Part shown: positions 24,850 through 33,619 of the stretch, one piece after another | Layout of the letters: every line of letters begins with the position of its first letter | How positions within the stretch are numbered: the first letter of the stretch is position 1 | DNA from: Ruminococcus sp. AF46-10NS | GTDB taxonomy: Bacteria; Bacillota; Clostridia; Lachnospirales; Lachnospiraceae | DNA length: 41,252 nucleotides | Assembly: GCF_003474435.1 (NCBI RefSeq) | Contig: NZ_QRNF01000030.1 | Coordinates: 1 to 41,252, forward strand | Reading direction: 5' to 3' | Program-made: the position numbers and the translations under genes | The notes under the pieces: model-generated | The model's input: only the letters and a program-made list of their open reading frames with translations | What the model was told of the DNA's origin: nothing | The model's database searches: none

Positions 24850-25568
24850 GAGGAAACCTTCTGCTGTTCCAGATAATCTTTGTATTTTTGTCTGGAATTC
24901 TTAAGATAATTTCTTGAAATCGGAATCTCTGTCCCTCCTACCATGAAGCTGCTTTTATTTAAAGAAGTAACTTTATCCAGATTGATCAGAAAACTCTGAT
25001 GGCATCGAAGAAAACTGCTGTCTGTCAGCTGATCGAAAAAATCAGCCAGCCTTGCCCTGCAGCGGATAACTGTACCGTCTGTGAGGTGAAAAACCACATT
25101 ATGCAGACTGCTTGATATGTACACCAGGCGCCTGTGCTGCAAAGTATAGATCTGCGTCCTGTACTGAAAGTGAAGTGCCTTTCCTCCGTCCAGCTCGCAG
25201 GATCGCAGGATCGGTTTCATCACATGCTCCAGTTCTCCGATCCCTACGGGTTTGGTGATATAGTTAAATGCAAACACTTCAAAAGCTTCTTTATAGAAGT
25301 GATCATTGGCCGCCACCAGCACGACCGGAACATAATTGCCGCCAAGCCTTATGGCACGTACAGTCTCCAGATTTTCTCCCTTTTCTCCATCCAGGCCCAT
25401 AAACAGGACATCACATCTCTTATGTTCATCTTTCAGTCCGTTAAGAAGACTCTCTCTGTTCCTGTATACCAGGATCTCTGCCTCCGGGATCAGTTCGGAA
25501 AGCTTCTTTACCAGTTTCTGTGCATCTTTCCGCACTTCGTCACATACTGCAATCGTTATAACTGCCAT
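24846..25568 (-). CDS. LytTR-family regulator with degenerate receiver domain
   Basis: 240 residues. An N-terminal CheY-like receiver (~4-125) and a C-terminal LytTR DNA-binding domain (~135-235; LVYISSSLHNVVFHL, SSFLRCHQSFLINLDKV, EIPISRNYLKNSRQKY). The acidic pocket residues CDE and the Lys of ITKP (Lys106) remain. The phospho-acceptor position, normally FLDI, is FMGL (Gly58), and the switch Thr is Ala86. Phosphorylation at the usual site is therefore unlikely, and no histidine kinase gene is adjacent. It may control the amino-acid transporter immediately downstream; this is inferred from position. The promoter is at 25617-25645. Confidence 0.88.
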   Translation of the reverse strand: MAVITIAVCDEVRKDAQKLVKKLSELIPEAEILVYRNRESLLNGLKDEHKRCDVLFMGLDGEKGENLETVRAIRLGGNYVPVVLVAANDHFYKEAFEVFAFNYITKPVGIGELEHVMKPILRSCELDGGKALHFQYRTQIYTLQHRRLVYISSSLHNVVFHLTDGTVIRCRARLADFFDQLTDSSFLRCHQSFLINLDKVTSLNKSSFMVGGTEIPISRNYLKNSRQKYKDYLEQQKVSS

Positions 25569-25616
25569 AGTTCATGCTGCCCTTTCCTGTTTTTTCGCTG
25601 TAAACCTTATAGATTT

Positions 25617-25645
25617 ATTTTATTTTTCCATGGGCTGTCTTTCAA
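25617..25645 (-). promoter_or_regulatory. LytTR gene promoter
   Basis: Minus strand: -35 TTGAAA (25640-25645), 17-bp spacer, -10 TAAAAT (25617-25622), about 49 nt before the start codon. Confidence 0.65.
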
Positions 25646-25683
25646 TATGTGCTACTAATTGTGCCTTGTTTTTTTACAAATTA

Positions 25684-25712
25684 TTGCAAATCATGAACCA
25701 TTTCCGTATAAT
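25684..25712 (+). promoter_or_regulatory. Promoter of the XRE-type regulator
   Basis: -35 TTGCAA (25684-25689), 17-bp spacer, -10 TATAAT (25707-25712), 34 nt before the ATG at 25746. Confidence 0.75.
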
Positions 25713-25745
25713 AATGCCATAATATATCAAAAGGAGACAAAAACA

Positions 25746-27190
25746 ATGTCTGAATTCAGCAGCAAATGTCGTGAATACATCAAAAACACTGGAGAGACTG
25801 TCTATCAGCTATCTGCCTCTTCCGGACTTGACAGGACTTCCCTGCAGCGTATGATCACAGGCAAACGGCTGCCAGGCACAGATTTCGTCCGCCAGTTCTG
25901 TGACTCCATCCGTATCAACCCTGCACAGCGCCAGGAACTGATGGAATTATATAAGATTGAAAAGATAGGAAAAGAAGTTTATTATAACCGAAAATATATC
26001 CAGGAGCTTCTCCGTGTGATCAGCTCTCAACAGGCTTTTTCACAAACCGCATTCCGCAAACTTCCTGCACTGCCTTTTTACAGAGGAGAATTCTCTTTTG
26101 ACGTGGAGAAAAAAGTTCTCAGTCTTTTTGAAGACATCCTGCTTTCCGGTTCCGAAGAACAGATCCGCACCAATATACCTGCTGGCTGCCGGCTTCTTGT
26201 ACAGATTTTTGCCCATCTGTATCCACAGTATCATAAGCTCCCGCCGGTAATCCAGGTTCTTCCGCTTCTCCAGAATCCCAAGACATCACCGGATTGTAAT
26301 ATGAATCTGGATACTTTTCTCTGCACGCTCCTGCCGATCCTGTCCGGTTTCCAGAATTACCAGCCTTACTATTACTACACCCGGTTTGGGCGTGAGGATC
26401 TGCAGTTTGAACTGTATCCGTTTTTCTTTATCACAGAGAAACGCTGATTCTTCTTTCCTCAGACATGATGACGTTTATTTTCACAGATAATCCGGAAGTT
26501 GTCCGTTCTTATAACCAGGAGTTTCAGCGTATCCTTAACAATTCCAGACGCCTTTTCCAGCAGTCTGACTCTCCTGAGCAGATTCTTAATATTTTCGGAG
26601 CGATCTTCCAGTCAAAAGCTACCACCAATTTTGCACTGGAATCCCACCCCTGCCTTGCACTGATGTCCTATGGTCCGGAATTTATCCAGGCTTTGTTTAC
26701 TCACAGAGATGTTGATCTTTGCAGCCCTGTCTATACACAGCTGTCTGCAATTATGAAACAGCCACAATTTACTTTCACAGCTAATGAAACCTCCTGCAAT
26801 TATTTTACCCTGGATGGTCTTCGCAAGCTGGCAGATACCGGTCTTTTTAATGGTCCGTATTCCTACCATCAGACGCCTCTTCCAAAGTCTGTTCGTCAAA
26901 AAGCTCTCCAGCATCTTCTGGATACAGACATGGGAAATCAGAAATGCAGGATACTGAAACCTTCCATTCTGTCCGAAACAGGGATACATCTGGAGATTCT
27001 GTCGGATTACTCTGTATTTCTCTGCTTTCTCTCTGATAAAGATACTTTCCTGTGCGTTTATCTGAAAGAGACCAGCATCGGACAGGCACTGGACGATTAC
27101 CTCTGTTCTCTTACAGAAGAGGACGCTGTTTACACGCAAAAAGAAGCCCGGCAGATCCTGCTCGGACTTCTTGACGGGCTCTCATCATGA
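25746..27190 (+). CDS. XRE-type helix-turn-helix regulator, ~481 aa, frame broken by one missing base
   Basis: Residues ~1-65 form an XRE-like helix-turn-helix (EYIKNTGETVYQLSASSGLDRTSLQRMITGKRLPG); the rest is a large domain I do not recognise, perhaps ligand-sensing. As given, the frame stops at 26447 after FFFITEKR and continues from about 26441 in another frame (ILLSDMMTFIFTDNPEVV). Adding one C to the CGC at 26442-26444 gives one continuous protein ending at 27190. The good ribosome site (AGGAGA) is only at the first part; the second half has none. It is convergent with the TPR-like gene, and the coding ends overlap by 6 nt. It may regulate the neighbouring chaperone-like operon, but only proximity suggests this. 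Confidence 0.75.
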
Positions 27191-27967
27191 GCCTGTACTT
27201 CTGTGATATTCTCTTGTGATATCTTCCAGAAAACGATCTGTCTCCCCTGAAGATACCTGCTTCCGGGGAAGACTTGCAAAGCGATCCAGTGTTTCAGAAA
27301 TTTCTTTTCTCATGGATTCTTCCACCTTAAGTTCGTCTTCTGTCTTCTCAAAATCTTCCTGTGTATGCACACTTCTGTACGCCAGAAGATATGTTTTCAG
27401 AGCTTCTTCTGATTTTCTCACCTGCCACGCATTCCAGAAACAGTCCAGTGCCTTGTCCATCTGGAACAGATAGCTGTAGGCACATCCCTGATTATGAAAG
27501 ATACGCTCCCTCATCTCATCTGAAATCGCTGCTGCATCTTTTTTCTCAATGAGCTTCTGGTAAACGCGGATAGCATTGACATACATCCTGTTCTCCATCA
27601 GTGAATCGCCTTTTCGCTTTTCTCTTATTTCTTCTGCTTCTGCATTCCGTGTTTCAATCCTTGCATTCAGACTTCGAAGCTCTTCATAGGCAAGATAATT
27701 TATCTCCTTAAAAACAGGATACAGAATTTCTTCAAGCCCTGCATCCCTGCCGATATAAGGACGAAGTTTCGCTGCAAGCTTGGGCAGCTCCAGCTCTTCC
27801 TCGATCCAGGTACACAGTTTCTGATTGATCAATGAACTATCTATCAGATACAGATTGTTATAAAGATAATAGCAGAGTTCTTCAATAGAATAGATGTTGG
27901 TGCTGATATTCTCAATGAAAAAAGGTTTCTCTGCTTTTTTTACCTGACATAAAATATATCCGCTCAT
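27185..27967 (-). CDS. TPR-like helical protein, third gene of the Hsp70-like operon
   Basis: 260 residues, acidic and mostly helical. The middle to C-terminal part reads like tetratricopeptide repeats (NRMYVNAIRVYQKLIEKK, IFHNQGCAYSYLFQMDKALDCFWNAWQ, alternating paired helices). The N-terminal ~100 residues (YSIEELCYYLYNNLYLIDSS) form a separate helical domain I cannot name. No transmembrane segment or signal. Its ATG overlaps the stop of the Hsp70-like gene (ATGA), so the two are translationally coupled and probably act together. TPR proteins commonly serve as adaptor partners of Hsp70s, which fits the neighbour; a direct interaction is inference. Confidence 0.75.
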   Translation of the reverse strand: MSGYILCQVKKAEKPFFIENISTNIYSIEELCYYLYNNLYLIDSSLINQKLCTWIEEELELPKLAAKLRPYIGRDAGLEEILYPVFKEINYLAYEELRSLNARIETRNAEAEEIREKRKGDSLMENRMYVNAIRVYQKLIEKKDAAAISDEMRERIFHNQGCAYSYLFQMDKALDCFWNAWQVRKSEEALKTYLLAYRSVHTQEDFEKTEDELKVEESMRKEISETLDRFASLPRKQVSSGETDRFLEDITREYHRSTGS

Positions 27968-29237
27968 GCCTGTTTCCTTTCTTCTGTCTCATCCCAGCGC
28001 ACCAGTTCCTTCCAGACTTTTCCGCTGGATGGATACATCTCCCCGAATCCAAGATCTTTCACTGTGATCTCGCAGTCTTTCGGTGATACATATTTCAGCT
28101 CCAGGGACAGCCTTGTTGTCCGGTTCGGCCGTTTCGGAAGTCCTGGAAGAGGCATGCCCACACGTCGCTTCTCTGTTTCATCCGGAATTCCCACAATGAA
28201 CACAAGCTCCTCTGTATCATCTAGGATCAGCTCGCAGCCTGCCCCACATTCATACCAGTTATAGCCACCTTCGATCAGCGGATAATAAGCAGGAGACCCA
28301 TGACCCGCATATCTATCCCCACATCAGTTGTCACAAGGGAATCACTTAAGAAACGGTATCCTTTCAGCTTCTTATCCTCCAGACGGTCTTTGCCGGCGAT
28401 GCAGGCACCTTTTGCAAAAAGATTATTTCCATAAAACACCTTGCGCCCCTGATGGCAGAGAAGCTTTACAGACTGCTGTGCCCAGTGCTGGTCAAACCCG
28501 TCTCCTGTGATCTGCACGCTGGAAAAAAGCTCTTTTCCCAACGTTTTCGTTACAAAGCGGCAAAATTCCATATCTCGAATCTCATCTTCCGGCGGAAGAT
28601 GCGTGTTTACAGGCTTTTCCATTTTTACAAGGAATGGCCTTACAGATCCGTTGATAGTCAGCTTACGGAACATTACGTCCTCTTCTGTAAATGCATACCA
28701 GCCAACACTTCTGTTCCATGTTTCACGTTTCTGGCCCAATGCATAATAATAAAAACTTTCACCATAATCCATAAGCATATATTTCTCAGCCGGAAAACCT
28801 GCCAGGCTGCATGCTTTCTGGTAATTACGCACCTGAACACCGGTAAGCTCCGGTGAGGTGAGGCATAAGCATTTTGTATTTTTTACAATGTCCTGGATTC
28901 CGAGAAATTTCAGTATCCCTTTCAGAAAATAAGCCATGAGCTCTGCGGGATCTTTCTCTTCCCCTGCTACCTGCGGTTTTTCTTCGCTCTGGCAGATATC
29001 ATAAATGTTTCCAATCATGATGCCGCCTTTTTCCCTGGCAAAATATTCTGCTTCCAGTCCCACACAGTAATCATCATGTTCTGCACGGTAGCATAGACAT
29101 CCCGGAGCCTCATACTGGCTGGCTCCCACTTTCATGGAAAGGGAACGGGCTTCCTCTGCCTTCCTGTCGTAGTAACAGATCTGTGTATATTCTTTTCCAA
29201 TATCGATTCCTATGATCAGATCACGAATTTCATTCAT
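27964..29237 (-). CDS. Divergent Hsp70-like ATPase (DUF5716-type), frame broken by one missing base
   Basis: About 424 residues once the break is bridged. Actin/Hsp70-type features in order: phosphate-1 loop IGIDIGKEYTQICYYD (9-24); LCLTSPELTGVQ...ACSLAGFPAEKYMLMDYGESFYYYALG (~124-168), which parallels the Hsp70 ITVPAYF...AGL...INEPTAAALAYG block; adenosine-type motif VQITGDGFDQHW (241-252); and FAKGACIAG. The phosphate-2 DLGGGT loop is not recognisable (VGWYAFTEEDV instead). A C-terminal beta domain (MPLPGLPKRPNRTTRLSLEL, ITVKDLGFGE) occupies the place of the Hsp70 substrate-binding domain. The given frame stops at 28275 after MGLLLIIR; one added base near 28296-28299 restores MGSPAYYPLIE and the rest. 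ATGA overlaps couple it to both neighbours. Confidence 0.78.
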
Positions 29238-32200
29238 CTTTCGGATTCCTTCTCTATGACAAACATTTCATTAACGTATTGTTCCTGACAAAGATACCTG
29301 TCGAGTTTTTCCCTGACTTCCGGCTCTTTTTCCAGTTTTCTGGCACAGAGGATCTGGTTGATCAGCAGATACTTACTGGATGCCCTGTCATCAGTCTGGT
29401 TCATTGTGAGAACGTTCTCCTCTGTCTTATGCACTCCGTCTGCGTCCTCTGTCTGGAAATAATAACGAAGAGTCTCTCCGTAAAACAGGGTAAATGTCTT
29501 TACAAAAATCCCCTCATATATATTACGCAATGGCTCACTCTTATATTCCGGCGCAGCTCCAAGCCTGTGTCCAGAGAATAATACAGAGTGACGGAATCCT
29601 CCGGAGAGCCATGATACTCTACAAATGTCTTATCATCCAGCTGATAAGGCTGCAGGACAGACTGATCCAGATCTGCAAAAAATGCAAATACCTGTCCTGC
29701 TTTTACACAGGAAGCAAGGATTTCCTCCTCCAGTTTAAGGATCTCATCATCAGATGGCTTCTCTTCTGAGAGGATTTTCAGAAATGCCAGATCACAGACT
29801 CTGTCGCCTGGCCATTCCCTCTCCTGTCTGCATTTCAGATACTCACGGATACATGGTGTCTCCGGATTGTCTTTTACAAACATTCCATAAGCCTTCATGG
29901 TAAGATAAGCTCCGATCACCCTCTCTTTTCCGGAATGTCTGACATATGCCTTCAGGATCTCTTCGCCCTCTTCCCTGTAATCTGAGGTGTACATAAGAAG
30001 TGAAAGGATCCTCTCCTCCAGATTGTAAGTGTCCATTTCAAAGCCACAGGCACTTTTCCAGATGGCAAAAAGCTCATCCACAGGTCCGAACCTAAACTTC
30101 ATCAGATACTTAAGGATCACCTCATCATAAATTCCCCTACGGTATACGTAAGAAGCAAGAGCGATCAGCTCCTCATCCTCAGCACTGTCGCAGCGGGTGA
30201 TCATCCTGCTCACCAGTTTCAGAAGTGCCCGCTCATCCACACCTTCAAATCCAAAAGCCTCCACAACGCTCATTGCCTGCGGGAAAAGCCCTCTCTGGAT
30301 CAGGATCGTAAGCAGCGTCTTCTTATCTACCATGGCATACTCACGGTAATCCATCCTCTGAAGGTAAACATCCAGATCTTCCCCCTGAACATGGGTGCTG
30401 TAATAATTCAGAATTCTTTTTCGCACAAGGTTTCTGTACTCTTCAGTAAAAGCAGAAGAACGTACCAGCTTATGGAAAATTCCCAGATTCTCCCTGTTGA
30501 TCTCATAATTTTCGCAGTAATAAAGCAGAACGCCCGGTTCATCTGCTCCCTCTGCCAGAACTGTCGGGACCATTTCTCTGTCATTAAACAGCGGAGAGCA
30601 GTTATAATCCACTGTAACAGCATACCGTCTCTGCTTCTCATCCTGAAAAACAACAGCTGCATCTTTTGTGTAGATACGCGGATAGGCAACACCATGAATA
30701 CACGGATAGATTTCTTCATTCTTCATCTGTCTGTGACGGACGATCACACTGCGAACCCTGGAAGCATCCGTAAACAGTCTGCTGGTAAACATTCTGGCAG
30801 CAACCGCCTGGGCTTCCTCTCTGTTACCAGGCTCACACATAAACTCCTGGTAAACAGCCGCATAGTTCTCATTCATCCGGCCTTCACGAAGTTTGTGCAA
30901 AGCAAATTCCCTCATGCTCTCCCTGTAGCTGTCATAAGTCTGCGGATCCCTATCTTTTTCTGCGATAATGCAGGCATAAAGATAAGCACGCTTAGAATCT
31001 CCAAGTGTATTATTGTTGTAAGTAAAATACATAAGAAGTGGCTTCGGAAGCACTCTTCTGTAGGATGTATCCAATGTCTCCACATAATACTCATACAGTC
31101 TTGTGATCCGGATGCCTCGTTCAACAGCCTGGGAAAACCAGCAGAAATATTCCGGTTTCCTTGGGTTTCCTTTCATAATGTATTTACAGATGGCCTCAAC
31201 TGTATCATCTGTAGGAAATGCCTCGCATCCCATGACCATGGCACGGTAAAGGCTCTCATTAAATGTCTTCTCATATCCTGAAAGATAGGCAAGGCGCATC
31301 ACAAGCTCTTCCGTAAGCATCTGTTCTCTGCCTGCAAAAAGAAATACCTGTGCCCAGAAACTGTTCATTCTGTGAAGCAGTGACATATCCCCACAGATGC
31401 TGTTCCATGCTTCCAGATAAAGGAACGGGCTTGTACAGCCTTTCTCAAACAGTTCTTCCATAAGAAAGATCTTTCTGGATGGAGAAAGATTATGATCCAT
31501 CTCAAATACCAGCTTAAGAAGGATAAAACTGTCCTCTTTCTGCATCTGGAAATTCTGGATCCTTCGCAGAGCCTGGGACTTATCTCTGTAAATCCCGGTC
31601 TCCACACAAAGATACAGATAAATTCCAGCCAGTTCCAGCTCATTATGCTGGAAAGACTTGTTCTGATATCTCAGTAAAATCTCCTCTGCCTTATCGTCCT
31701 CACCTTCCAGATGAAAGATATATGCCTCAAAAAGCTCATACTCCGGATATTTCAGCCCGTTTTCGCCAAGCTTGTCAAAACGCTCATGTGCATTGGCAGT
31801 CCATGTGCCAAAATCCATTCTACCGCAGATATACCCCAGATATTCCCTGATCATCTCGGCCCTGTACTTTTTTTCCAGAAGATCGATATTTACAGTACTC
31901 TCTGTTCCGCGGGATGCAAGAACCTGGCAGACCAGTTTCTGATACGGGGTGCGCACAATGATCTCTCCGTACTGATTGCCGCGTCCCATTCGCTCTCTGT
32001 GAATCACATAATTCACTTCACAGGTACTTCCGATAAAATCATCGTCTGTCACAACATGCTTACCAACTTCCAGGAAATCTCCGTTTACCTCAATATCTGC
32101 ACGTAAATGTCCCCATCCGCTTCTGTGGATGTAAAGAGACTCCTGAACAGACTCCCTGACATCATAGAAATTCGCCTTATCTTTATTGAGTTCCAACGTT

Positions 32201-32772
32201 ACTTTCTCCTTGGCACCAACTGCTATCAGAAACTCCTCCAGATGCTGGTATGTCACCGGCTGCCGAGACATTCCTGCATAAAGGGCGCGGATCTTCTCAT
32301 TCTGGTCATTAAGGATCAGGGAAAAATGAGGCTCTGTGAAAATCCTGTAAGCCTCGCGGGAATCTCTCTTCGCGATGTGGATAAATTCATCCAGCGAGGA
32401 GACCCTGCCGCCGGAACTCTTCACTTCTTCTGTTTTTGTCGTTACTTTAAATGGAAGTTTATATTCTCCGATGCTTGTAGTAAAACACAGCCATCCCTCA
32501 AAACACTCGCCTGGCTCCATTCCTTCTGCATCTACTCCATATGGCATGCGCACTGTTGTTCCTGAAAAACGGTCAAATCCCGGTACCAGTCGTCTGTCTG
32601 AAGATGTGACAAAACCGCTGATCCTGCGATTATCATCTGTTCCAAAATAGATTTCATTCTTCGTCGTATCTCCTGCTTTAAGGCTGACGGAAATCTCATC
32701 CTGAGAAAACAGAAGCCCCGGCTGTTCATAAATAAATTTTCCGTTAAGAAGCTGTTCTATCCTCTTTTTCAA
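29234..32772 (-). CDS. Giant helical-repeat/beta-domain protein (DUF5717-type), frame broken by one missing base
   Basis: About 1,179 residues once bridged. I believe it belongs to the family called DUF5717. Beta-rich domains at ~15-110 and ~190-290 (Ig/E-set-like), helical TPR-like repeats ~300-670, a third beta domain ~685-755 (PCIHGVAYPRIYTKDAAVVFQDE), further helical repeats ~760-1040, and a mixed C-terminal end (FVKTFTLFYGETLRYYF). No signal peptide or transmembrane helix, so probably a cytoplasmic scaffold. The frame as given stops at 29500; one added G in the GG at 29559-29560 joins it to the remaining ~100 residues. The start is TTG with GAGGAG 8 nt upstream. First gene of the operon; its stop overlaps the Hsp70-like start (ATGA). 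Confidence 0.78.
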
Positions 32773-32821
32773 AATATGTACTCCTCGTCATATACACTGT
32801 TATTATCATTCATATTTTATG

Positions 32822-32850
32822 ATTATACACCAGAACCAAAAGCGGTGCAA
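32822..32850 (-). promoter_or_regulatory. Promoter of the DUF5717-DUF5716-TPR operon
   Basis: Minus strand: -35 TTGCAC (32845-32850), 17-bp spacer, -10 TATAAT (32822-32827), 50 nt before the TTG start. It is a sigmaA-type promoter, so the operon is probably expressed in growing cells. Confidence 0.75.
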
Positions 32851-32894
32851 CAGGTGTTCGCCTTTGTCCGGGTCTGAATGTTTTTGTTGGAAAA

Positions 32895-32924
32895 GCACGA
32901 AAAGCGTGTCCTTTTCATAAACTA
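32895..32924 (+). promoter_or_regulatory. Candidate mother-cell (sigmaE/sigmaK-type) promoter of sigK
   Basis: GCAC (32895-32898), 17 bp, then CATAAACTA (32916-32924), which fits the sigmaK -35 AC and -10 CATAnnnTA and partly the sigmaE -10. In Bacillus sigK is transcribed by sigmaE and then sigmaK. No sigmaA-type promoter is visible here. Confidence 0.5.
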
Positions 32925-32951
32925 TATGGAAATCCCCTTTGAGGTGAATCT

Positions 32952-33581
32952 TTGAAAACTTTCCCAAAACCGCTGTCTGCTGATGAAGAGCAGCGCTATC
33001 TGCTCCGCTTCCAAAGGGGCGATCCGAAAGCAAAAAACATTCTGATCGAACACAATCTGCGCCTGGTAGCCCATGTTGCAAAAAAATATCAGAGTTGCGA
33101 TGAAGACCCGGATGACCTGATCTCCATTGGTACCATCGGCCTTATCAAAGCCATTTCCACTTTTGATCTGAGCCGTGCTTCCAAGCTTTCCACATACGCT
33201 GCCCGCTGCATTGACAATGAACTTCTTATGATGCTGCGTGCCCGCAAAAAACGCTCCAGAGAAGTTTCGCTCTATGACCCGATTGGCACTGACCGGGAAG
33301 GCAACGAGATCAGCCTTCTGGATGTGATTGAAAGCCCTCCTATAGACGTTGTGGAAGATTGTTTTAAGCACGACAATCTCTCCCATCTTCTTAAACATAT
33401 CAAAAACACCCTTTCGCCAAAAGAATACCATGTGATCTGCTGCCGCTATGGTCTGGGCGGCCAGGAGCCACTGACCCAGCGTGAGATTGCCAGAGATCTT
33501 TCCATCAGCCGATCCTATGTATCCCGCATCGAAAAAAATGCACTCCGAAAACTCAGAGCTCTTTTTCCCGAAAAACAGTAA
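32952..33581 (+). CDS. sigK: Sporulation sigma factor K
   Basis: 209 residues. Region 2 ([51 protein letters not shown]), then the sigmaK-typical EVSLYDPIGTDREGNEISLLDVIE, and region 4 helix-turn-helix (TQREIARDLSISRSYVSRIEKNALRKL). The protein starts MKTFPKPLSADEE, which corresponds to the mature end of Bacillus sigmaK, so there is no pro-sequence and no need for SpoIVFB-type cleavage. The gene is continuous, with no skin-like insertion. It uses a TTG start with GAGGTGAA upstream. It directs late mother-cell genes (coat, cortex). Confidence 0.94.
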   Translation: MKTFPKPLSADEEQRYLLRFQRGDPKAKNILIEHNLRLVAHVAKKYQSCDEDPDDLISIGTIGLIKAISTFDLSRASKLSTYAARCIDNELLMMLRARKKRSREVSLYDPIGTDREGNEISLLDVIESPPIDVVEDCFKHDNLSHLLKHIKNTLSPKEYHVICCRYGLGGQEPLTQREIARDLSISRSYVSRIEKNALRKLRALFPEKQ

Positions 33582-33583
33582 AA

Positions 33584-33608
33584 GGGAGAACGTTTTTTCC
33601 GTTCTCCC
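33584..33608. terminator. Terminator between sigK and trhP (convergent)
   Basis: GGGAGAACG/CGTTCTCCC 9-bp perfect stem. On the minus strand it is followed by TTTTAC, so it best terminates the trhP operon. It also sits 3 nt after the sigK stop codon. Confidence 0.8.
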
Positions 33609-33619
33609 CTGGTAATATC

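Noticed and set aside
26465..27190. Second independent 241-aa regulator gene
   Set aside because: No helix-turn-helix, no ribosome site, and its upstream codons continue the first part (ILLSDMM) after the break.
27964..28203. Separate 79-aa gene after the Hsp70-like ATPase
   Set aside because: It has no ribosome site of its own, and its frame extends upstream without a stop into the missing C-terminal domain of the ATPase, so it is the second part of one gene.
29234..29530. Separate 98-aa gene between the giant protein and the ATPase
   Set aside because: Its frame is open upstream past the end of the giant protein and completes its C terminus. There is no independent ribosome site.
26441..29560. 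Programmed -1 frameshifting in the XRE, Hsp70-like and giant-protein genes
   Set aside because: None of the shift points has a slippery heptamer of the X-XXY-YYZ type, and adding one base gives clean family-like sequence in each. A fourth unrelated gene (35.7 kb) shows the same one-base loss.
30391..31281. Plus-strand 296-residue open frame opposite the giant protein
   Set aside because: Antisense shadow; low-complexity His/Cys/Ile composition and no start signal.
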